Assembly (NCBI GenBank): GCA_021413975.1
Contig: JAIOPJ010000016.1
Span: forward strand, 124,001 to 188,000
DNA from: Gemmatimonadota bacterium
GTDB taxonomy: Bacteria > Gemmatimonadota > Gemmatimonadetes > Gemmatimonadales > Gemmatimonadaceae
DNA: 64,000 bases
Direction: 5' to 3'
Positions 45,984 to 56,094 of this stretch are shown piece after piece (the stretch's first letter is position 1; the number at the start of each line of letters is the position of its first letter). Below the pieces are notes generated by a model that made no database searches, was not told where the DNA came from, and saw nothing but the letters and a program-made list of their open reading frames with translations. The translations under genes were made by a program, and so were the position numbers.

Positions 45984-47968
45984 GTGCCGCCTCGGCGCCC
46001 GCCGTGCTCGTCCTGACCCTCCCGGACGGCGCGACCCGCGAGGTCGCGCCCGGCACGCCCGCGAGGGATGTCGTCGCCACGATCGGTCCGCGCCTGCTGC
46101 TCGCGGCGATCGCGGTGTCGGTCGACGGCGAGGTGCAGGACCTCGGCACGCCGATCCGTCGCGGCGGGGCGTTCCAGGTGATCACCGAGAAGGATCCGCG
46201 CGCGCTCGCGGTGCTGCGGCATTCGGGAGCGCATATCCTCGCGACGGCGGTGCGCCGGCTGCGCCCCGAGGCCGCGATCGGCTTCGGTCCGGCGATCGAC
46301 GACGGCTTCTACTACGACTTCGACGTCGCCAAGCCGTTCACGCCCGAGGATCTCGAGGCGATCGAAGAGGAGATGCGGAAGGTCGTCGCCGAGAGGTATC
46401 CGTTCGTCCGCGCCGAGGTCACGCAGGCCGAGGCGCGGCGGGTGTTCGCCGACGATCCGCTCAAGCTCGAGCGTCTCGAGGACTTCGAGGGGTCGGACGA
46501 GATCATCTCGACGTACACGGACGGCCCGTTCACGGATCTCTGCCGCGGTCCGCACGTCCCCGACACCTCGTACCTCAAGAACTTCAAGCTGCTCTCGGCG
46601 GCCGGCGCCTATTGGCGCGGCGACGAGCGGCGGCAGATGCTGCAGCGCATCTACGCGACCGCCTTCTTCAAGAAGGAGGAGCTCGACGCGCGCCTGCATC
46701 AGATGGAGGAGGCCAGGAAGCGCGACCATCGCGTGCTCGGCAAGCAACTCGACCTCTTCCAATTCTTCCCGCACGCGCCGGGCGCGGCCTTCTGGACGCC
46801 GCGCGGCACGCACCTGTGGAACGCCCTCGAGGGCTTCGTGCGCGAGCGGCAGCAGGACGACTTCCTGGAGATCAAGACGCCGCTGCTCTACACCAAGACG
46901 TTGTGGGAGCAGTCGGGGCACTGGGGCAAGTACAAGGAGAACATGTTCCTGGTGTGGGACAAGGAGGAGGCGGAGTCGGGCGGATCCGCCGAGGAGGCGC
47001 TGAGGATGTCGCTCAAGCCGATGAACTGCCCCTCGCACCACCTGCTCTTCCACTCGGACAAGCACTCGTACCGCGAGCTCCCCCTGCGGTACGTCACCTT
47101 CGACGTGTTGCACCGCAACGAGATCTCGGGGGCGCTCTCCGGGCTCACGCGGGTGCGCCAGTTCTCGCAGGACGACTGCCATGTCTACCTGCGCGAGGAC
47201 CAGATCGCGGCCGAGGTGAAGTTCCTCATGGACTTCATCCTCGGGTACTACGACACGTTCGGGCTCACGGCGCGGCTCAAGTTCGCCACGCGGCCGGAAC
47301 AGCGGATCGGCTCGGACGCACTCTGGGACCGCGCCGAGGGCGCACTGCGCGCGGCGCTCGAGAGCACGGGGCGGCCGTACGAACTCAAGGAAGGGGACGG
47401 CGCCTTCTACGGTCCCAAGATCGACTTCGACGTGATGGACTCGATCGGTCGCGCCTGGCAGCTCGGGACGATCCAGCTCGATTACAACGCGCCGGAGCGG
47501 TTCGACCTCGAGTACACGGGCGAGGACAACGCGGCGCACCGGCCGGTGGTGATCCATCGGGCGGTGAGCGGCTCGTTCGAGCGCTTCATCGCGATCCTCA
47601 TCGAGCACTTCGCGGGCGCCTTCCCGGTCTGGCTGGCGCCGGAACAGGTCCGCGTGCTGCCGATCTCCGATGATGTCTCGGGGTATGCCCGTGCAGTGAC
47701 GGCCAAGCTCCGGGCTGCCGGCATCCGCGCCGTCTGCGACGAACGCAGCGACACGCTCAACTACCGGATCCGGGACGGCGAGATCATGAAGGTCCCCTAC
47801 ATGGCGGTGCTCGGCAAACGCGAGGCGGAGGCGGGGCAGGTCGCCATCCGCGTGCGCGGGGCGGGGAAGAAGCAGGAGGTCGTGCCGGTCGATGAGTTCA
47901 CGGCGCGCCTCGTCAAGGAGATCCGCACGCGGGCGCTCACGCCCGCCTCGGCCGGAGCGGACGCATGA
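45980..47968 (+). CDS. thrS: Threonyl-tRNA synthetase
   Basis: A 662-residue class II synthetase from ATG 45980. Domains: N-terminal TGS ('LTLPDGATREVAPGTPARDV'), the editing domain with HxxxH in 'RHSGAHILATAV' near residue 80, its second part with 'CRGPHVP', the catalytic core with zinc ligands in 'PMNCPSHHLLF', 'RNEISGALSGLTRVRQFSQDDCH' (motif 2), and the C-terminal anticodon-binding domain ('VRVLPISDDVSGYARAV'). It overlaps small genes at both ends. Confidence 0.97.
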   Translation: MSAASAPAVLVLTLPDGATREVAPGTPARDVVATIGPRLLLAAIAVSVDGEVQDLGTPIRRGGAFQVITEKDPRALAVLRHSGAHILATAVRRLRPEAAIGFGPAIDDGFYYDFDVAKPFTPEDLEAIEEEMRKVVAERYPFVRAEVTQAEARRVFADDPLKLERLEDFEGSDEIISTYTDGPFTDLCRGPHVPDTSYLKNFKLLSAAGAYWRGDERRQMLQRIYATAFFKKEELDARLHQMEEARKRDHRVLGKQLDLFQFFPHAPGAAFWTPRGTHLWNALEGFVRERQQDDFLEIKTPLLYTKTLWEQSGHWGKYKENMFLVWDKEEAESGGSAEEALRMSLKPMNCPSHHLLFHSDKHSYRELPLRYVTFDVLHRNEISGALSGLTRVRQFSQDDCHVYLREDQIAAEVKFLMDFILGYYDTFGLTARLKFATRPEQRIGSDALWDRAEGALRAALESTGRPYELKEGDGAFYGPKIDFDVMDSIGRAWQLGTIQLDYNAPERFDLEYTGEDNAAHRPVVIHRAVSGSFERFIAILIEHFAGAFPVWLAPEQVRVLPISDDVSGYARAVTAKLRAAGIRAVCDERSDTLNYRIRDGEIMKVPYMAVLGKREAEAGQVAIRVRGAGKKQEVVPVDEFTARLVKEIRTRALTPASAGADA

Positions 47969-48507
47969 GCCGGGCGCGCGCCATCCGCGCACCGTGGCTG
48001 GCGACCCTCTGCCGCGCGCTGGCGGCCTGCTCCGCGGCACTCGTCGTCGCGGGCGCCGTGGGGGCACAACAGATCGAGAAGCCGCGGATCCAGCCCGCCC
48101 GCGTGGCCGGTCAGGTCATCGTCGGCGGGTACTCGGGGATCGCGGGCTTCGTCATCGGACGCTTCGTCGCCGAGGGCGTGTCCGGCCTGGTCGGCGTCGA
48201 GAACGAGACGGCCACGCGTCGCCTCGGCTTCGTCGGCGGTGTCATCGGCGGCGGACTCGCCACGGCCGGCGTCGTCTACGGCATCGGGAACATGGGCGAT
48301 CAGACCGGCGACTTCGACGCGACCTATCTCGGCACCGGCGTCGGCTTCGTCGCGGCCCTCGGGATCGCCCGCATGGTGCTCGGTCCCGACGGCCGCCCTC
48401 GGGAAGGCATGAGCACCTCCGCACGCTGGGCGTCGGCGAACGTCATCGCGCTGCTGCCGGCGATCGGCGCGACCATCGGTTTCAACTCCACTCGTCGCTT
48501 CAAATAG
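47965..48507 (+). CDS. Hypothetical Gly-rich membrane protein
   Basis: A 180-residue protein starting at ATG 47965 (ATGA overlap with thrS). It has a signal-like N-terminus (cut likely after 'AGAVGAQ') and three Gly/Ala/Val-rich segments ('VGGYSGIAGFVIGRFVAEGV', 'GFVGGVIGGGLATAGVVYGI', 'GTGVGFVAALGIARMVL') that may form glycine-zipper-like membrane helices. No family is recognised; an outer-membrane or inner-membrane association is inferred. Confidence 0.72.
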   Translation: MSRARAIRAPWLATLCRALAACSAALVVAGAVGAQQIEKPRIQPARVAGQVIVGGYSGIAGFVIGRFVAEGVSGLVGVENETATRRLGFVGGVIGGGLATAGVVYGIGNMGDQTGDFDATYLGTGVGFVAALGIARMVLGPDGRPREGMSTSARWASANVIALLPAIGATIGFNSTRRFK

Positions 48508-48522
48508 AGGCTCTTCACATAG

Positions 48523-49734
48523 ATGTCGGACCGCACCCCTGTCATCGTCTCGGCTGCCCGCACGCCGATCGGCCGCTTCCTCGGCGGGCTCGCCCCGCTC
48601 ACCGCACCTGAACTCGGCGCCGTCGCCATCCGCGCCGCCATCACGCGCGCGCGGATCGACGCGGCTGGGATCGGCGAGGTGATCATGGGCAACGTGCTCC
48701 AGGCCGGTGTGGGTCAGGCACCGGCGCGTCAGGCCGCGATCAAGGCGGGCGTCCCCGGACTGGTCCCGGCCTACACCGTGAACAAGGTCTGCGGCTCCGG
48801 CCTGCAGGCGGTCATGCTCGCGGCCCAGGCGATCCGCGCCGGGGACGAGCAGCTGCTCGTGGCGGGCGGTCAGGAGTCGATGTCCAACGCGCCGCACTAC
48901 GTGCGCGGGATGCGCAACGGGATCAAGTTCGGCGCGCAGAGCATGCTCGACGGCCTGATCACGGACGGGCTCTGGTGCTCGTTCTACGAACGGCACATGG
49001 GCGGACACGCCGAGTACACCGCGAAGAAGGCGGGGATCACGCGGGCGAGGCAGGACGAGTTCGCCCTGCAGTCGCACCAGAAGGCCGTGGCGGCGATCGC
49101 GGCGGGGCGCTTCAAGGCGGAGATCGCTCCGGTGGAGATCGCCGGCAAGAAGGGACCGACGATCATCGACACCGACGAGTCGCCGCGCGCCGACACGTCG
49201 CTCGACGCGCTCTCCAAGCTCAAGCCGGCCTTCCCGAAGGATGCGCCGAAGGACATGAAGCCCGACGAGCTCACCGTGACCGCCGGCAACGCGCCGGGGC
49301 TCAACGATGGCGGCGCGGCCCTCGTGGTCGCGTCGGAAGCGTACGCCAAGGCGCACGGCCTCCCGATCCTCGCCCGGATCACCGGCTACGCGTCGGGCGG
49401 CGGCGATCCGCAGGATCTCTTCTTCGCGCCGATCGTGGCGGTGCAGAACCTCATGAAGCGGACCGGCGCGAGGATCGGCGACTACGACCTGATCGAGGCC
49501 AACGAGGCGTTCGCGTCGCAGGCGCTCGCCGACGGCGACGGACTCGGGTGGGACTTCGCGCGCGTCAACGTCAACGGCGGCGCGATCGCGCTCGGCCACC
49601 CGATCGGCGCGAGCGGCGCACGGGTGCTCGTGACGCTGCTGCATGCGCTCGAGCAGCAGGGGAAGCGCACGGGCCTCGCGACGTTGTGCCTCGGCGGCGG
49701 CAACGCGGTGGCCCTCAGCGTCGAGCGCGTCTAG
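48523..49734 (+). CDS. Acetyl-CoA C-acetyltransferase (thiolase)
   Basis: A 403-residue type II-like thiolase. Nucleophile C90 in '[19 protein letters not shown]', '[13 protein letters not shown]', the His loop '[20 protein letters not shown]', and the second Cys in '[14 protein letters not shown]'. It condenses two acetyl-CoA or cleaves acetoacetyl-CoA. With the 3-hydroxyacyl-CoA dehydrogenase and acyl-CoA dehydrogenase downstream it forms a beta-oxidation or C4-acyl-CoA set, with a CPBP protein gene in between. Confidence 0.94.
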   Translation: MSDRTPVIVSAARTPIGRFLGGLAPLTAPELGAVAIRAAITRARIDAAGIGEVIMGNVLQAGVGQAPARQAAIKAGVPGLVPAYTVNKVCGSGLQAVMLAAQAIRAGDEQLLVAGGQESMSNAPHYVRGMRNGIKFGAQSMLDGLITDGLWCSFYERHMGGHAEYTAKKAGITRARQDEFALQSHQKAVAAIAAGRFKAEIAPVEIAGKKGPTIIDTDESPRADTSLDALSKLKPAFPKDAPKDMKPDELTVTAGNAPGLNDGGAALVVASEAYAKAHGLPILARITGYASGGGDPQDLFFAPIVAVQNLMKRTGARIGDYDLIEANEAFASQALADGDGLGWDFARVNVNGGAIALGHPIGASGARVLVTLLHALEQQGKRTGLATLCLGGGNAVALSVERV

Positions 49735-49751
49735 CCGGAGGAGGCGCGCGC

Positions 49752-50621
49752 ATGGCGGGGTTCTCCGAGCAGGTGGATGAGGCCCTCCTGGTGATCGGAC
49801 GCCTGGTGGTGGTCGCCGGCGCGAGCCTGCTCGCGCTCCTGCTGCTGGGCGTGGTGCTCAAGCCGCTCCTGCCCGGCGGACTCCCTCCGGGCCGCGAGGG
49901 ACGGACGATCTTCATGATCCTCCTCACTTCCTCCCTCGCGGTGGGGCATCTCGTCGCCGGCGCGCTCCTCGAGCGTGGGCAGTGGGACCCGACCGGCCTC
50001 GGGTCGCGGGCCTGGAGGCCGCTGTCCTTGTTCGCGGGACCCGCCCTGGGCATGCTCGCGATCGCGGCACCCACCGTGCTGCTGATCGCCACGGGCGTGA
50101 CGCAGCTCGTGCCGGCCCCGGGCGCGGATTGGTCCTCGTTCGCCAGTGAGTCGCTGCTCGTGGTCGCGCTCATGGCGCTGGTGCAGGAACTCGGACTCCG
50201 GGGCTACGCGATCGGCCTGATCGCGGAGCGATGGGGCGACACGGCGGCGATCGCGGTGACATCGCTCGCGGCGGTGCTGCTCACGCTCCGCGAGCCGTCG
50301 GCGTCGGTGCCGACGTTCGTCGGCGTGGCCGCGCTCGCGATCTGTCTCGGCGCGATCCGTCTGCACACCGGGAGTCTCGTGGCGTCCTGGCTCGCGCACG
50401 TCGCATTCGCCTGGACACAGGTCGGCATCCTCCATGCCCCTCGTGCGGGCGTGGTGCTGCCGTCGCCGCCGCAGTATCTGCTGGAGGGGGGCGCGCCGCA
50501 CTGGCTCAGCGGCGGGGCGAACGGTCCCGGCGCCGGCGCGGCCGTCGCCGCGGGCCTCGCGGTGGTTACCTTTCTGGTGCTCCGTGCGCGCCCGGCGAAC
50601 GCCGGTCAGGCGCGCGATTGA
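49752..50621 (+). CDS. CPBP-family membrane protein
   Basis: A 289-residue protein from ATG 49752 with seven or eight hydrophobic segments. The CPBP/Abi signature appears as '[21 protein letters not shown]': the usual EExxxR reads QELGLR, so the first Glu is Gln, and the second motif is '[15 protein letters not shown]' with a His. The altered first Glu makes peptidase activity uncertain. It is positioned between thiolase and 3-hydroxyacyl-CoA dehydrogenase genes, with no obvious link to either. Confidence 0.82.
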   Translation: MAGFSEQVDEALLVIGRLVVVAGASLLALLLLGVVLKPLLPGGLPPGREGRTIFMILLTSSLAVGHLVAGALLERGQWDPTGLGSRAWRPLSLFAGPALGMLAIAAPTVLLIATGVTQLVPAPGADWSSFASESLLVVALMALVQELGLRGYAIGLIAERWGDTAAIAVTSLAAVLLTLREPSASVPTFVGVAALAICLGAIRLHTGSLVASWLAHVAFAWTQVGILHAPRAGVVLPSPPQYLLEGGAPHWLSGGANGPGAGAAVAAGLAVVTFLVLRARPANAGQARD

Positions 50622-50665
50622 CCACCGGCGGTCCCGACCGGGCCGCCCTCACGCGACCACGCTCC

Positions 50666-51520
50666 ATGACAGACCGTTTCGCCGTCGTCGGCGCCGGACA
50701 GATGGGCAACGGGATCGCCCATGTCTGCGCCACCAGCGGCTTCGCCGTGACCCTGATCGACGTCTCCGCCGAGGCCCTCGCCAAGGGCAAGGGGACGATC
50801 GAGAAGAACCTCGAACGACAGGTGAAGAAGGGAGGGCTCGACGCGGCCGCGCGTGACGCCGCGCTGGCGCGGATCACGACCGCCACGACGCTCGACGCCG
50901 TCGCCGGTGCGACCGTGGTGGTGGAGGCCGCGACCGAGCGCAAGGAACTCAAGTTCCAGATCTTCCGCGACCTCGACCGCCTCGCCGAAGCCGGAGCGAT
51001 CCTCGCGACGAACACCAGCTCCATCTCGATCACCGAGATCGCGGCCGTCACCAAGCGCCCGGCGCAGGTGATCGGGATGCACTTCATGAATCCCGTGCCG
51101 GTGATGCAGCTGGTCGAGGTCATCCGCGGCCTCGCGACCGCGGATGACGTGAACACGCGCACGGTGGAGCTCTGCAAGGCACTCGGCAAGACGCCGGTGG
51201 AGGCGAACGACTTCCCCGGGTTCATCGCCAACCGGATCCTGATGCCGATGATCAACGAGGCCTGCTACGCCGTGATGGAAGGCGTCGGCACGCCCGAGGC
51301 GGTGGACCAGGTGATGAAGCTCGGCATGAACCATCCGATGGGTCCGCTGACGCTCGCGGATCTCATCGGCCTCGACACCTGCGTGGCGATCCTCGAGGTC
51401 CTGCACGACGGACTCGGCGATCCCAAGTACCGGCCCTGCCCGCTGCTCAGGAAGTACGTCGCGGCGGGGTGGTACGGGCGCAAGTCGGGCCGCGGGTTCT
51501 ACAGCTACGCGGCGACGTGA
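50666..51520 (+). CDS. 3-hydroxyacyl-CoA (3-hydroxybutyryl-CoA) dehydrogenase
   Basis: A 284-residue enzyme from ATG 50666. Rossmann motif '[19 protein letters not shown]' (8-26), '[12 protein letters not shown]', '[17 protein letters not shown]' with the catalytic His, '[18 protein letters not shown]', and '[19 protein letters not shown]'. The short, single-domain form is the 3-hydroxybutyryl-CoA dehydrogenase type. It works between the acyl-CoA dehydrogenase and thiolase of the same run of genes; an enoyl-CoA hydratase is not present. Confidence 0.94.
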   Translation: MTDRFAVVGAGQMGNGIAHVCATSGFAVTLIDVSAEALAKGKGTIEKNLERQVKKGGLDAAARDAALARITTATTLDAVAGATVVVEAATERKELKFQIFRDLDRLAEAGAILATNTSSISITEIAAVTKRPAQVIGMHFMNPVPVMQLVEVIRGLATADDVNTRTVELCKALGKTPVEANDFPGFIANRILMPMINEACYAVMEGVGTPEAVDQVMKLGMNHPMGPLTLADLIGLDTCVAILEVLHDGLGDPKYRPCPLLRKYVAAGWYGRKSGRGFYSYAAT

Positions 51521-51575
51521 TGCGGGCCTGCGAGCGTCACGGCGGGCGTTGCCGCGATCGCGGAGCGACCTCCCG

Positions 51576-52739
51576 ATGATGCAGGACCTGCACGACCTCA
51601 CCGAGGAGCAGCGCGCGATCATGGCCACCGCGCGCGCCTTCACCGACGAGCATGTGCGCCCGTTCACGGCGCAGTGGGACCGCGACAGCCACTTCGAGCC
51701 GTCGCTCATCCGGCAGCTCGGCGACCTCGGGTTCCTCGGGATGCTGCTGCCGACGGAGTACGACGGCCTGGGACTCGACGCGCGCAGCTACCTCGTCGCG
51801 CTCGAGGAGGTCGCCGTCGCCGACGCGTCGGTGGCGGTGATGATGTCGGTGCACAACTCGCTGCCGACGCAGATGCTCAACGCCTTCGGCACCGATGCGC
51901 AGAAGCAGCGCTGGCTCGCGCCGATGGCGCGCGGCGAGCTGCTCGGCGCGTTCGCCCTCTCAGAGCCCGACGCGGGGTCGGACGCGTCGGCGGTGCGGTG
52001 CCAGGCGCGGCGCGACGGCGATAGCTGGGTCGTGAACGGCACCAAGGCGTGGGTCACGAGCGGCACCCATGCCGGGGTCGTGATCGCGATGATCCGGACC
52101 GACTCGCCCGACGCGCGGAAGGGGTCGAAGGGGGTCTCGGCCTTCATCCTCACTCCCGACCTCGCCGGCTTCTCGGTCGGGAAGAAGGAGGACAAGATGG
52201 GGATGCGCGCCTCGCCGACGGTGCAGCTCGTGTTCGACGAGATGCGGGTGCCGGCCGACCGGATGCTCGGCGCCGAGGGGATGGGCTTCATCTATGCGAT
52301 GCGGTCGCTGGAGCATGGACGGCTCGGCATCGCGGCGCAGGCGATCGGGATCGCGCGTGCGGCGTTCGAGGCGGCGCGTGCGTATGCGAACGAGCGCAAG
52401 CAGTTCGGCACGCCGATCGCCGAGTTCCAGGGCATCCAGTTCAAGCTGGCGGACATGGCGACGCGGATCACGGCCGCGCGCTCGATGCTCCACGAGGTGG
52501 CGGCGGCGAAGGATCGCGGCGTGCCGGTCTCGGCCGAGGTCTCGATGTGCAAGCTCTTCGCCAGCGAGACGGCGATGTGGGTGACCACCCAGGCGGTACA
52601 GGTCTTCGGTGGCTACGGGTACGTGAAGGACTATCCCGTGGAGCGGTACTTCCGTGATGCCAAGGTCACGGAGATATATGAAGGGACGTCCGAAGTGCAG
52701 CGGATCATCATCGGCAGGGCGGTCTCCGCGGGGAAGTAG
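51576..52739 (+). CDS. Acyl-CoA dehydrogenase
   Basis: A 387-residue flavoenzyme from ATG 51576 (ATG 51579 also possible). 'FALSEPDAGSDASAV' and 'WVVNGTKAWVTSGTHAG' contact FAD, 'EHGRLGIAAQAIGIARAAFE', 'QAVQVFGGYGYVKDYPVERYFRDAKV', and the catalytic Glu in 'YEGTSEVQRIIIGR'. Short-chain or branched-chain acyl-CoA substrates are likely from family resemblance and the neighbours. The dispersed repeat starts right after its stop. Confidence 0.94.
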   Translation: MMQDLHDLTEEQRAIMATARAFTDEHVRPFTAQWDRDSHFEPSLIRQLGDLGFLGMLLPTEYDGLGLDARSYLVALEEVAVADASVAVMMSVHNSLPTQMLNAFGTDAQKQRWLAPMARGELLGAFALSEPDAGSDASAVRCQARRDGDSWVVNGTKAWVTSGTHAGVVIAMIRTDSPDARKGSKGVSAFILTPDLAGFSVGKKEDKMGMRASPTVQLVFDEMRVPADRMLGAEGMGFIYAMRSLEHGRLGIAAQAIGIARAAFEAARAYANERKQFGTPIAEFQGIQFKLADMATRITAARSMLHEVAAAKDRGVPVSAEVSMCKLFASETAMWVTTQAVQVFGGYGYVKDYPVERYFRDAKVTEIYEGTSEVQRIIIGRAVSAGK

Positions 52740-52740
52740 G

Positions 52741-52835
52741 CTGGAGGATGAAGGCTGAAAGATGGAACAGCCGCGCATCCCACCCGCATCCCGCATGACG
52801 AAAGCTTTCTTCCTACATCCTTCAGCCTTCATCTC
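52741..52835. repeat. GATGAAGG-type repeat, inverted pair
   Basis: Plus arm 52741-52767 (GGAGGATGAAGGCTGAAAGA and following) and inverted arm 52808-52835 (CATCCTTCAGCCTTCATCTC), 40 bases apart, filling the gap between the acyl-CoA dehydrogenase and leucine-dehydrogenase-type genes. The second arm ends 3 bases before the next start codon, so it also covers that gene's ribosome-binding site. Confidence 0.78.
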
Positions 52836-52838
52836 AGA

Positions 52839-53915
52839 ATGAATCTCTTCGACACCATCGCCAAGCTCGGCCACGAGCAGCTCGTCCTCTGCGCCGACGA
52901 GAGCGCCGGCTACCGCGGCATCATCGCGATCCACGACACCACGCTCGGCCCCGCCCTCGGCGGCACCCGGTTCTGGAACTACGGCTCCGACGAGGAGGCG
53001 ATCACCGACGCGCTGCGGCTCGCGCGCGGCATGACGTACAAGAACGCCGTCGCCGGCCTCAACCTCGGCGGCGGCAAGTCGGTCATCATCGGCGACAACC
53101 GCACGGCCAGCCGCGAGATGATCTTCCGCGCACACGGCCGGTTCGTCGAGTCGCTCGGCGGACGCTACGTGACCGCCGAGGACGTGGGCACGAGCACCGC
53201 CGACATGGACTTCGTGCACATGGAGACCGATTACGTCGCCGGTCTGGCCAACAAGTCGGGCGATCCCTCGCCGGTGACGGCGCACGGCGTGTTCCGGGCG
53301 ATCGAGGCCTCGGCGATGCACAAGTGGGGCTCGTCGTCGCTCGCCGGGAAGACGGTGACGGTGCAGGGACTCGGCAACGTCGGCACCTACCTCTGCAAGG
53401 AACTCCACGCGGCGGGGGCCAAGCTGATCGTCAGCGACATCCGCCCGGAGCGCGTGAAGAAGGCGGTCGAGGAGTTCGGCGCGAAGGCGGTCGAGGGAGA
53501 CGAGATCTACGCGGCCAAGGCCGACATCTTCGCCCCCTGCGCGCTCGGCGCGATCCTCAACGACGACACCCTGCCCAAGCTCAAGGTCGAGATCGTCTGC
53601 GGCGGCGCGAACAACCAGCTGCTCGTGCCGGAGAAGCATGGCGAGGCGCTCGAGAAGCGCGGGATCATCTACGCGCCGGACTTCGTCGCCAACGCCGGCG
53701 GCGTGATCAACGTCTACGGCGAGCTCGCCGGCTGGACGCGCGAGCGGGCCCTGCGCAAGGCCGACGAGATCTTCGACACCGTGCTCGGGGTCTACCGGAT
53801 CGCCAAGGACGAGGGCGTCTTCACCTACGACGCCGCCGACAAGCTCGCCGAGCGGCGGATCGCCGCCGTGCACGGCATGGTCCGCACCTGGCCGCAGCAC
53901 CCGCGGAAGAGCTGA
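52839..53915 (+). CDS. Leucine/valine/phenylalanine-type amino acid dehydrogenase
   Basis: A 358-residue NAD-dependent oxidative deaminase of the short Glu/Leu/Phe/Val dehydrogenase group. '[23 protein letters not shown]', the catalytic Lys in '[20 protein letters not shown]', '[21 protein letters not shown]', the NAD-binding loop '[17 protein letters not shown]', and 'CGGANNQLL' near the dehydrogenase cleft. Leucine dehydrogenase is the best guess from length. It may feed branched-chain keto acids towards acyl-CoA enzymes nearby. No Shine-Dalgarno is evident because the repeat abuts the start. Confidence 0.9.
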   Translation: MNLFDTIAKLGHEQLVLCADESAGYRGIIAIHDTTLGPALGGTRFWNYGSDEEAITDALRLARGMTYKNAVAGLNLGGGKSVIIGDNRTASREMIFRAHGRFVESLGGRYVTAEDVGTSTADMDFVHMETDYVAGLANKSGDPSPVTAHGVFRAIEASAMHKWGSSSLAGKTVTVQGLGNVGTYLCKELHAAGAKLIVSDIRPERVKKAVEEFGAKAVEGDEIYAAKADIFAPCALGAILNDDTLPKLKVEIVCGGANNQLLVPEKHGEALEKRGIIYAPDFVANAGGVINVYGELAGWTRERALRKADEIFDTVLGVYRIAKDEGVFTYDAADKLAERRIAAVHGMVRTWPQHPRKS

Positions 53916-53917
53916 CG

Positions 53918-54361
53918 GTGGCGGAGCGCATCCCGATCGCGTCGGACCACGCGGGCTTCGAGATGAAGGAGCACCTGCGCGGAGCGCTCGAGAAGATGGG
54001 GTACGAGGTGGAGGACATGGGCACGTACTCGTCCGCCTCCACCGACTATCCCGACTACGCGCACCCGCTCGCCGCGAAGGTGGAGAGCGGGGAGGCGCAG
54101 CGTGGCGTGCTGCTGTGCGGGACCGGACTCGGCATGTCCTACGCCGCCAATCGCCATCACGGCGTGCGGGCGGCCGTGGTCTGGAGTCCCGAGATCGCCA
54201 CCTTCGCCCGCAGCCACAACGACGCCAACGTCCTCGTCCTCCCGGCGCGCTTCGTGAGCGAGGAGGATGCGGTCGCGATCCTCAAGAACTTCCTCGATAC
54301 CAGGTTCGAGGGCGGTCGCCATGCGACCCGTGTGAACAAGATCGAAACGGAGACCGCATGA
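53918..54361 (+). CDS. rpiB: Ribose 5-phosphate isomerase B
   Basis: A 147-residue enzyme interconverting ribose 5-phosphate and ribulose 5-phosphate. GTG start 53918. '[16 protein letters not shown]' with D10-H11, '[20 protein letters not shown]', catalytic C67 in '[16 protein letters not shown]', and '[25 protein letters not shown]'. Only 2 bases lie after the previous gene, and the end overlaps glyA (ATGA). Confidence 0.95.
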   Translation: MAERIPIASDHAGFEMKEHLRGALEKMGYEVEDMGTYSSASTDYPDYAHPLAAKVESGEAQRGVLLCGTGLGMSYAANRHHGVRAAVVWSPEIATFARSHNDANVLVLPARFVSEEDAVAILKNFLDTRFEGGRHATRVNKIETETA

Positions 54362-55635
54362 AGCCCGGCTACAACACGTGGGATCGCCGCGAACCCGGCG
54401 CCGCCCTCGTCGCGACCGATCCCGAGATCGCCTCCCTCATCTCCGCGGAGACACGCCGGCAGTCGGAGGGGCTCGAGCTGATCGCGAGCGAGAACTTCGT
54501 CTCGCCGGCGGTGCTCGAGGCGATGGGCTCGTCGCTCACGAACAAGTACGCCGAGGGACTGCCGGGCAAGCGCTACTACGGCGGCTGCGAGGTGGTGGAC
54601 CGGATCGAGCAGATCGCGATCGACCGGGCCAAGCTGCTCTTCGGTGCCGATCATGCGAACGTGCAGCCGCACTCGGGCGCGACGGCCAACTCCGCCGTGT
54701 TCCTCGCGTTCCTCAAGGCGGGCGAGACGGTCATGGGACTCGACCTCTCGCAGGGGGGGCACCTGACGCACGGCTCGCCGGTGAACTTCTCGGGACTCAA
54801 CTACCGGGCGGTGCACTACGGCGTCGACGACAATGGCATCATCGACTATCCGGCGATGCGCGAGCTGGCGCGCCGCGAGCGGCCGAAGCTGATCATCGCC
54901 GGGTACAGCGCCTACTCGCGCGTGCTCGACTACCAGCAGTTCGCCGACGCGGCCAAGGAAGTGGGGGCGATCTTCATGGTCGACATGGCCCACTTCGCGG
55001 GACTCGCCGCGACCGGGGTGTACCCGAGCCCGGTCCCGTTCGCCGACGTGGTGACCACGACGACGCACAAGACGCTGCGCGGTCCGCGCGGCGGACTGAT
55101 CCTCTGCAAGGCCGAGCACGCCAAGGTGGTCGACAAGGCGATGTTCCCGGGCACGCAGGGTGGACCGCTCGAACATGTGATCGCCGCCAAGGCGGTGGCG
55201 TTCAAGGAGGCGCTCTCGCCGGCCTTCGGGACGTACTGCCGTCAGGTCGTGGCGAACGCCAGGACGCTCGCCAACACGCTGATCTCGCATGGCGTGCACA
55301 TCGTGTCGGGCGGGACGGACAACCATCTCATGCTCGCCGACCTCCGGCCCAAGAGCGCGACGCTCACCGGCAAGCTGGCCGAGCAGGCGCTCGGCCGCGC
55401 GGCGATCACCGTCAACAAGAACACCGTGCCGCGCGAGACGCAGTCGCCGTTCGTCACCAGCGGGATCCGGATCGGCACGCCGGCCATGACGACGCGCGGG
55501 ATGGGGGAGCCGGAGATGGTGCGGATCGGCGCGCTGATCGACCGCGTGCTCTCCGCCCCGGACGACGCGGCGGTCACGACCGAGGTGCACAAGGACGTGC
55601 GCAAGCTGGCGGCCGAGTTCCCGCTCTATCTATGA
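54358..55635 (+). CDS. glyA: Serine hydroxymethyltransferase
   Basis: A 425-residue PLP enzyme converting serine and THF to glycine and methylene-THF. '[19 protein letters not shown]', '[16 protein letters not shown]', '[17 protein letters not shown]', 'DMAHFAGL', the PLP Lys in '[14 protein letters not shown]', and '[17 protein letters not shown]'. Length is normal. Overlaps rpiB by 4 bases. Confidence 0.97.
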   Translation: MKPGYNTWDRREPGAALVATDPEIASLISAETRRQSEGLELIASENFVSPAVLEAMGSSLTNKYAEGLPGKRYYGGCEVVDRIEQIAIDRAKLLFGADHANVQPHSGATANSAVFLAFLKAGETVMGLDLSQGGHLTHGSPVNFSGLNYRAVHYGVDDNGIIDYPAMRELARRERPKLIIAGYSAYSRVLDYQQFADAAKEVGAIFMVDMAHFAGLAATGVYPSPVPFADVVTTTTHKTLRGPRGGLILCKAEHAKVVDKAMFPGTQGGPLEHVIAAKAVAFKEALSPAFGTYCRQVVANARTLANTLISHGVHIVSGGTDNHLMLADLRPKSATLTGKLAEQALGRAAITVNKNTVPRETQSPFVTSGIRIGTPAMTTRGMGEPEMVRIGALIDRVLSAPDDAAVTTEVHKDVRKLAAEFPLYL

Positions 55636-55683
55636 TCGTGAGGGTTCGTTCCGTGAGTCACTTCACTTCCAATCCGTAGGCCC

Positions 55684-56070
55684 GTGCCCGAGCTGGCATT
55701 CCGCGATGGTGTGATGGACCGCATCAGGTTGCGCGAGGCTCGCTACGACGAGCGCGCGTACCTGTTCGTGCTCGCCGCCCTCGAGTTCTGCCAGCAACAG
55801 TTGACCGAGCGCCGCCACCTCACGGGGCGCGAACTCGCGGTGGGATGCCGCGATCTCGCGTTGCAGCGCTACGGGGTGCTCGCCCGCACGGTGCTCGACC
55901 ACTGGGGCGTGCGCGACTCGGCCGACATCGGGGTGATCGTGTTCGCGCTCGTCGACGTGGGGCTCCTGGCGAGCCAGCCGAACGACTCCAAGGAGGACTT
56001 CGTCGGCGTGTTCGATTTCCACCAGGCGTTCGACCGCGACTATCCCTGGAACGCCGTACCGGTCGTCTGA
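55684..56070 (+). CDS. Minf_1886 family protein
   Basis: A 128-residue protein from GTG 55684. It fits the small Minf_1886 family of unknown function known from Planctomycetes, Verrucomicrobia and related groups: 'DERAYLFVLAALEFCQQQL', 'HLTGRELAVGCRDLALQRYG', 'ARTVLDHWGVRDSADIGVIVFALVDVGLL', 'NDSKEDFVGVFDFHQAFDRDY'. No catalytic motif. It lies 48 bases after glyA and just before nnr. Confidence 0.85.
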   Translation: MPELAFRDGVMDRIRLREARYDERAYLFVLAALEFCQQQLTERRHLTGRELAVGCRDLALQRYGVLARTVLDHWGVRDSADIGVIVFALVDVGLLASQPNDSKEDFVGVFDFHQAFDRDYPWNAVPVV

Positions 56071-56094
56071 CCGTCATGCCAGGAGCCTGACTCC

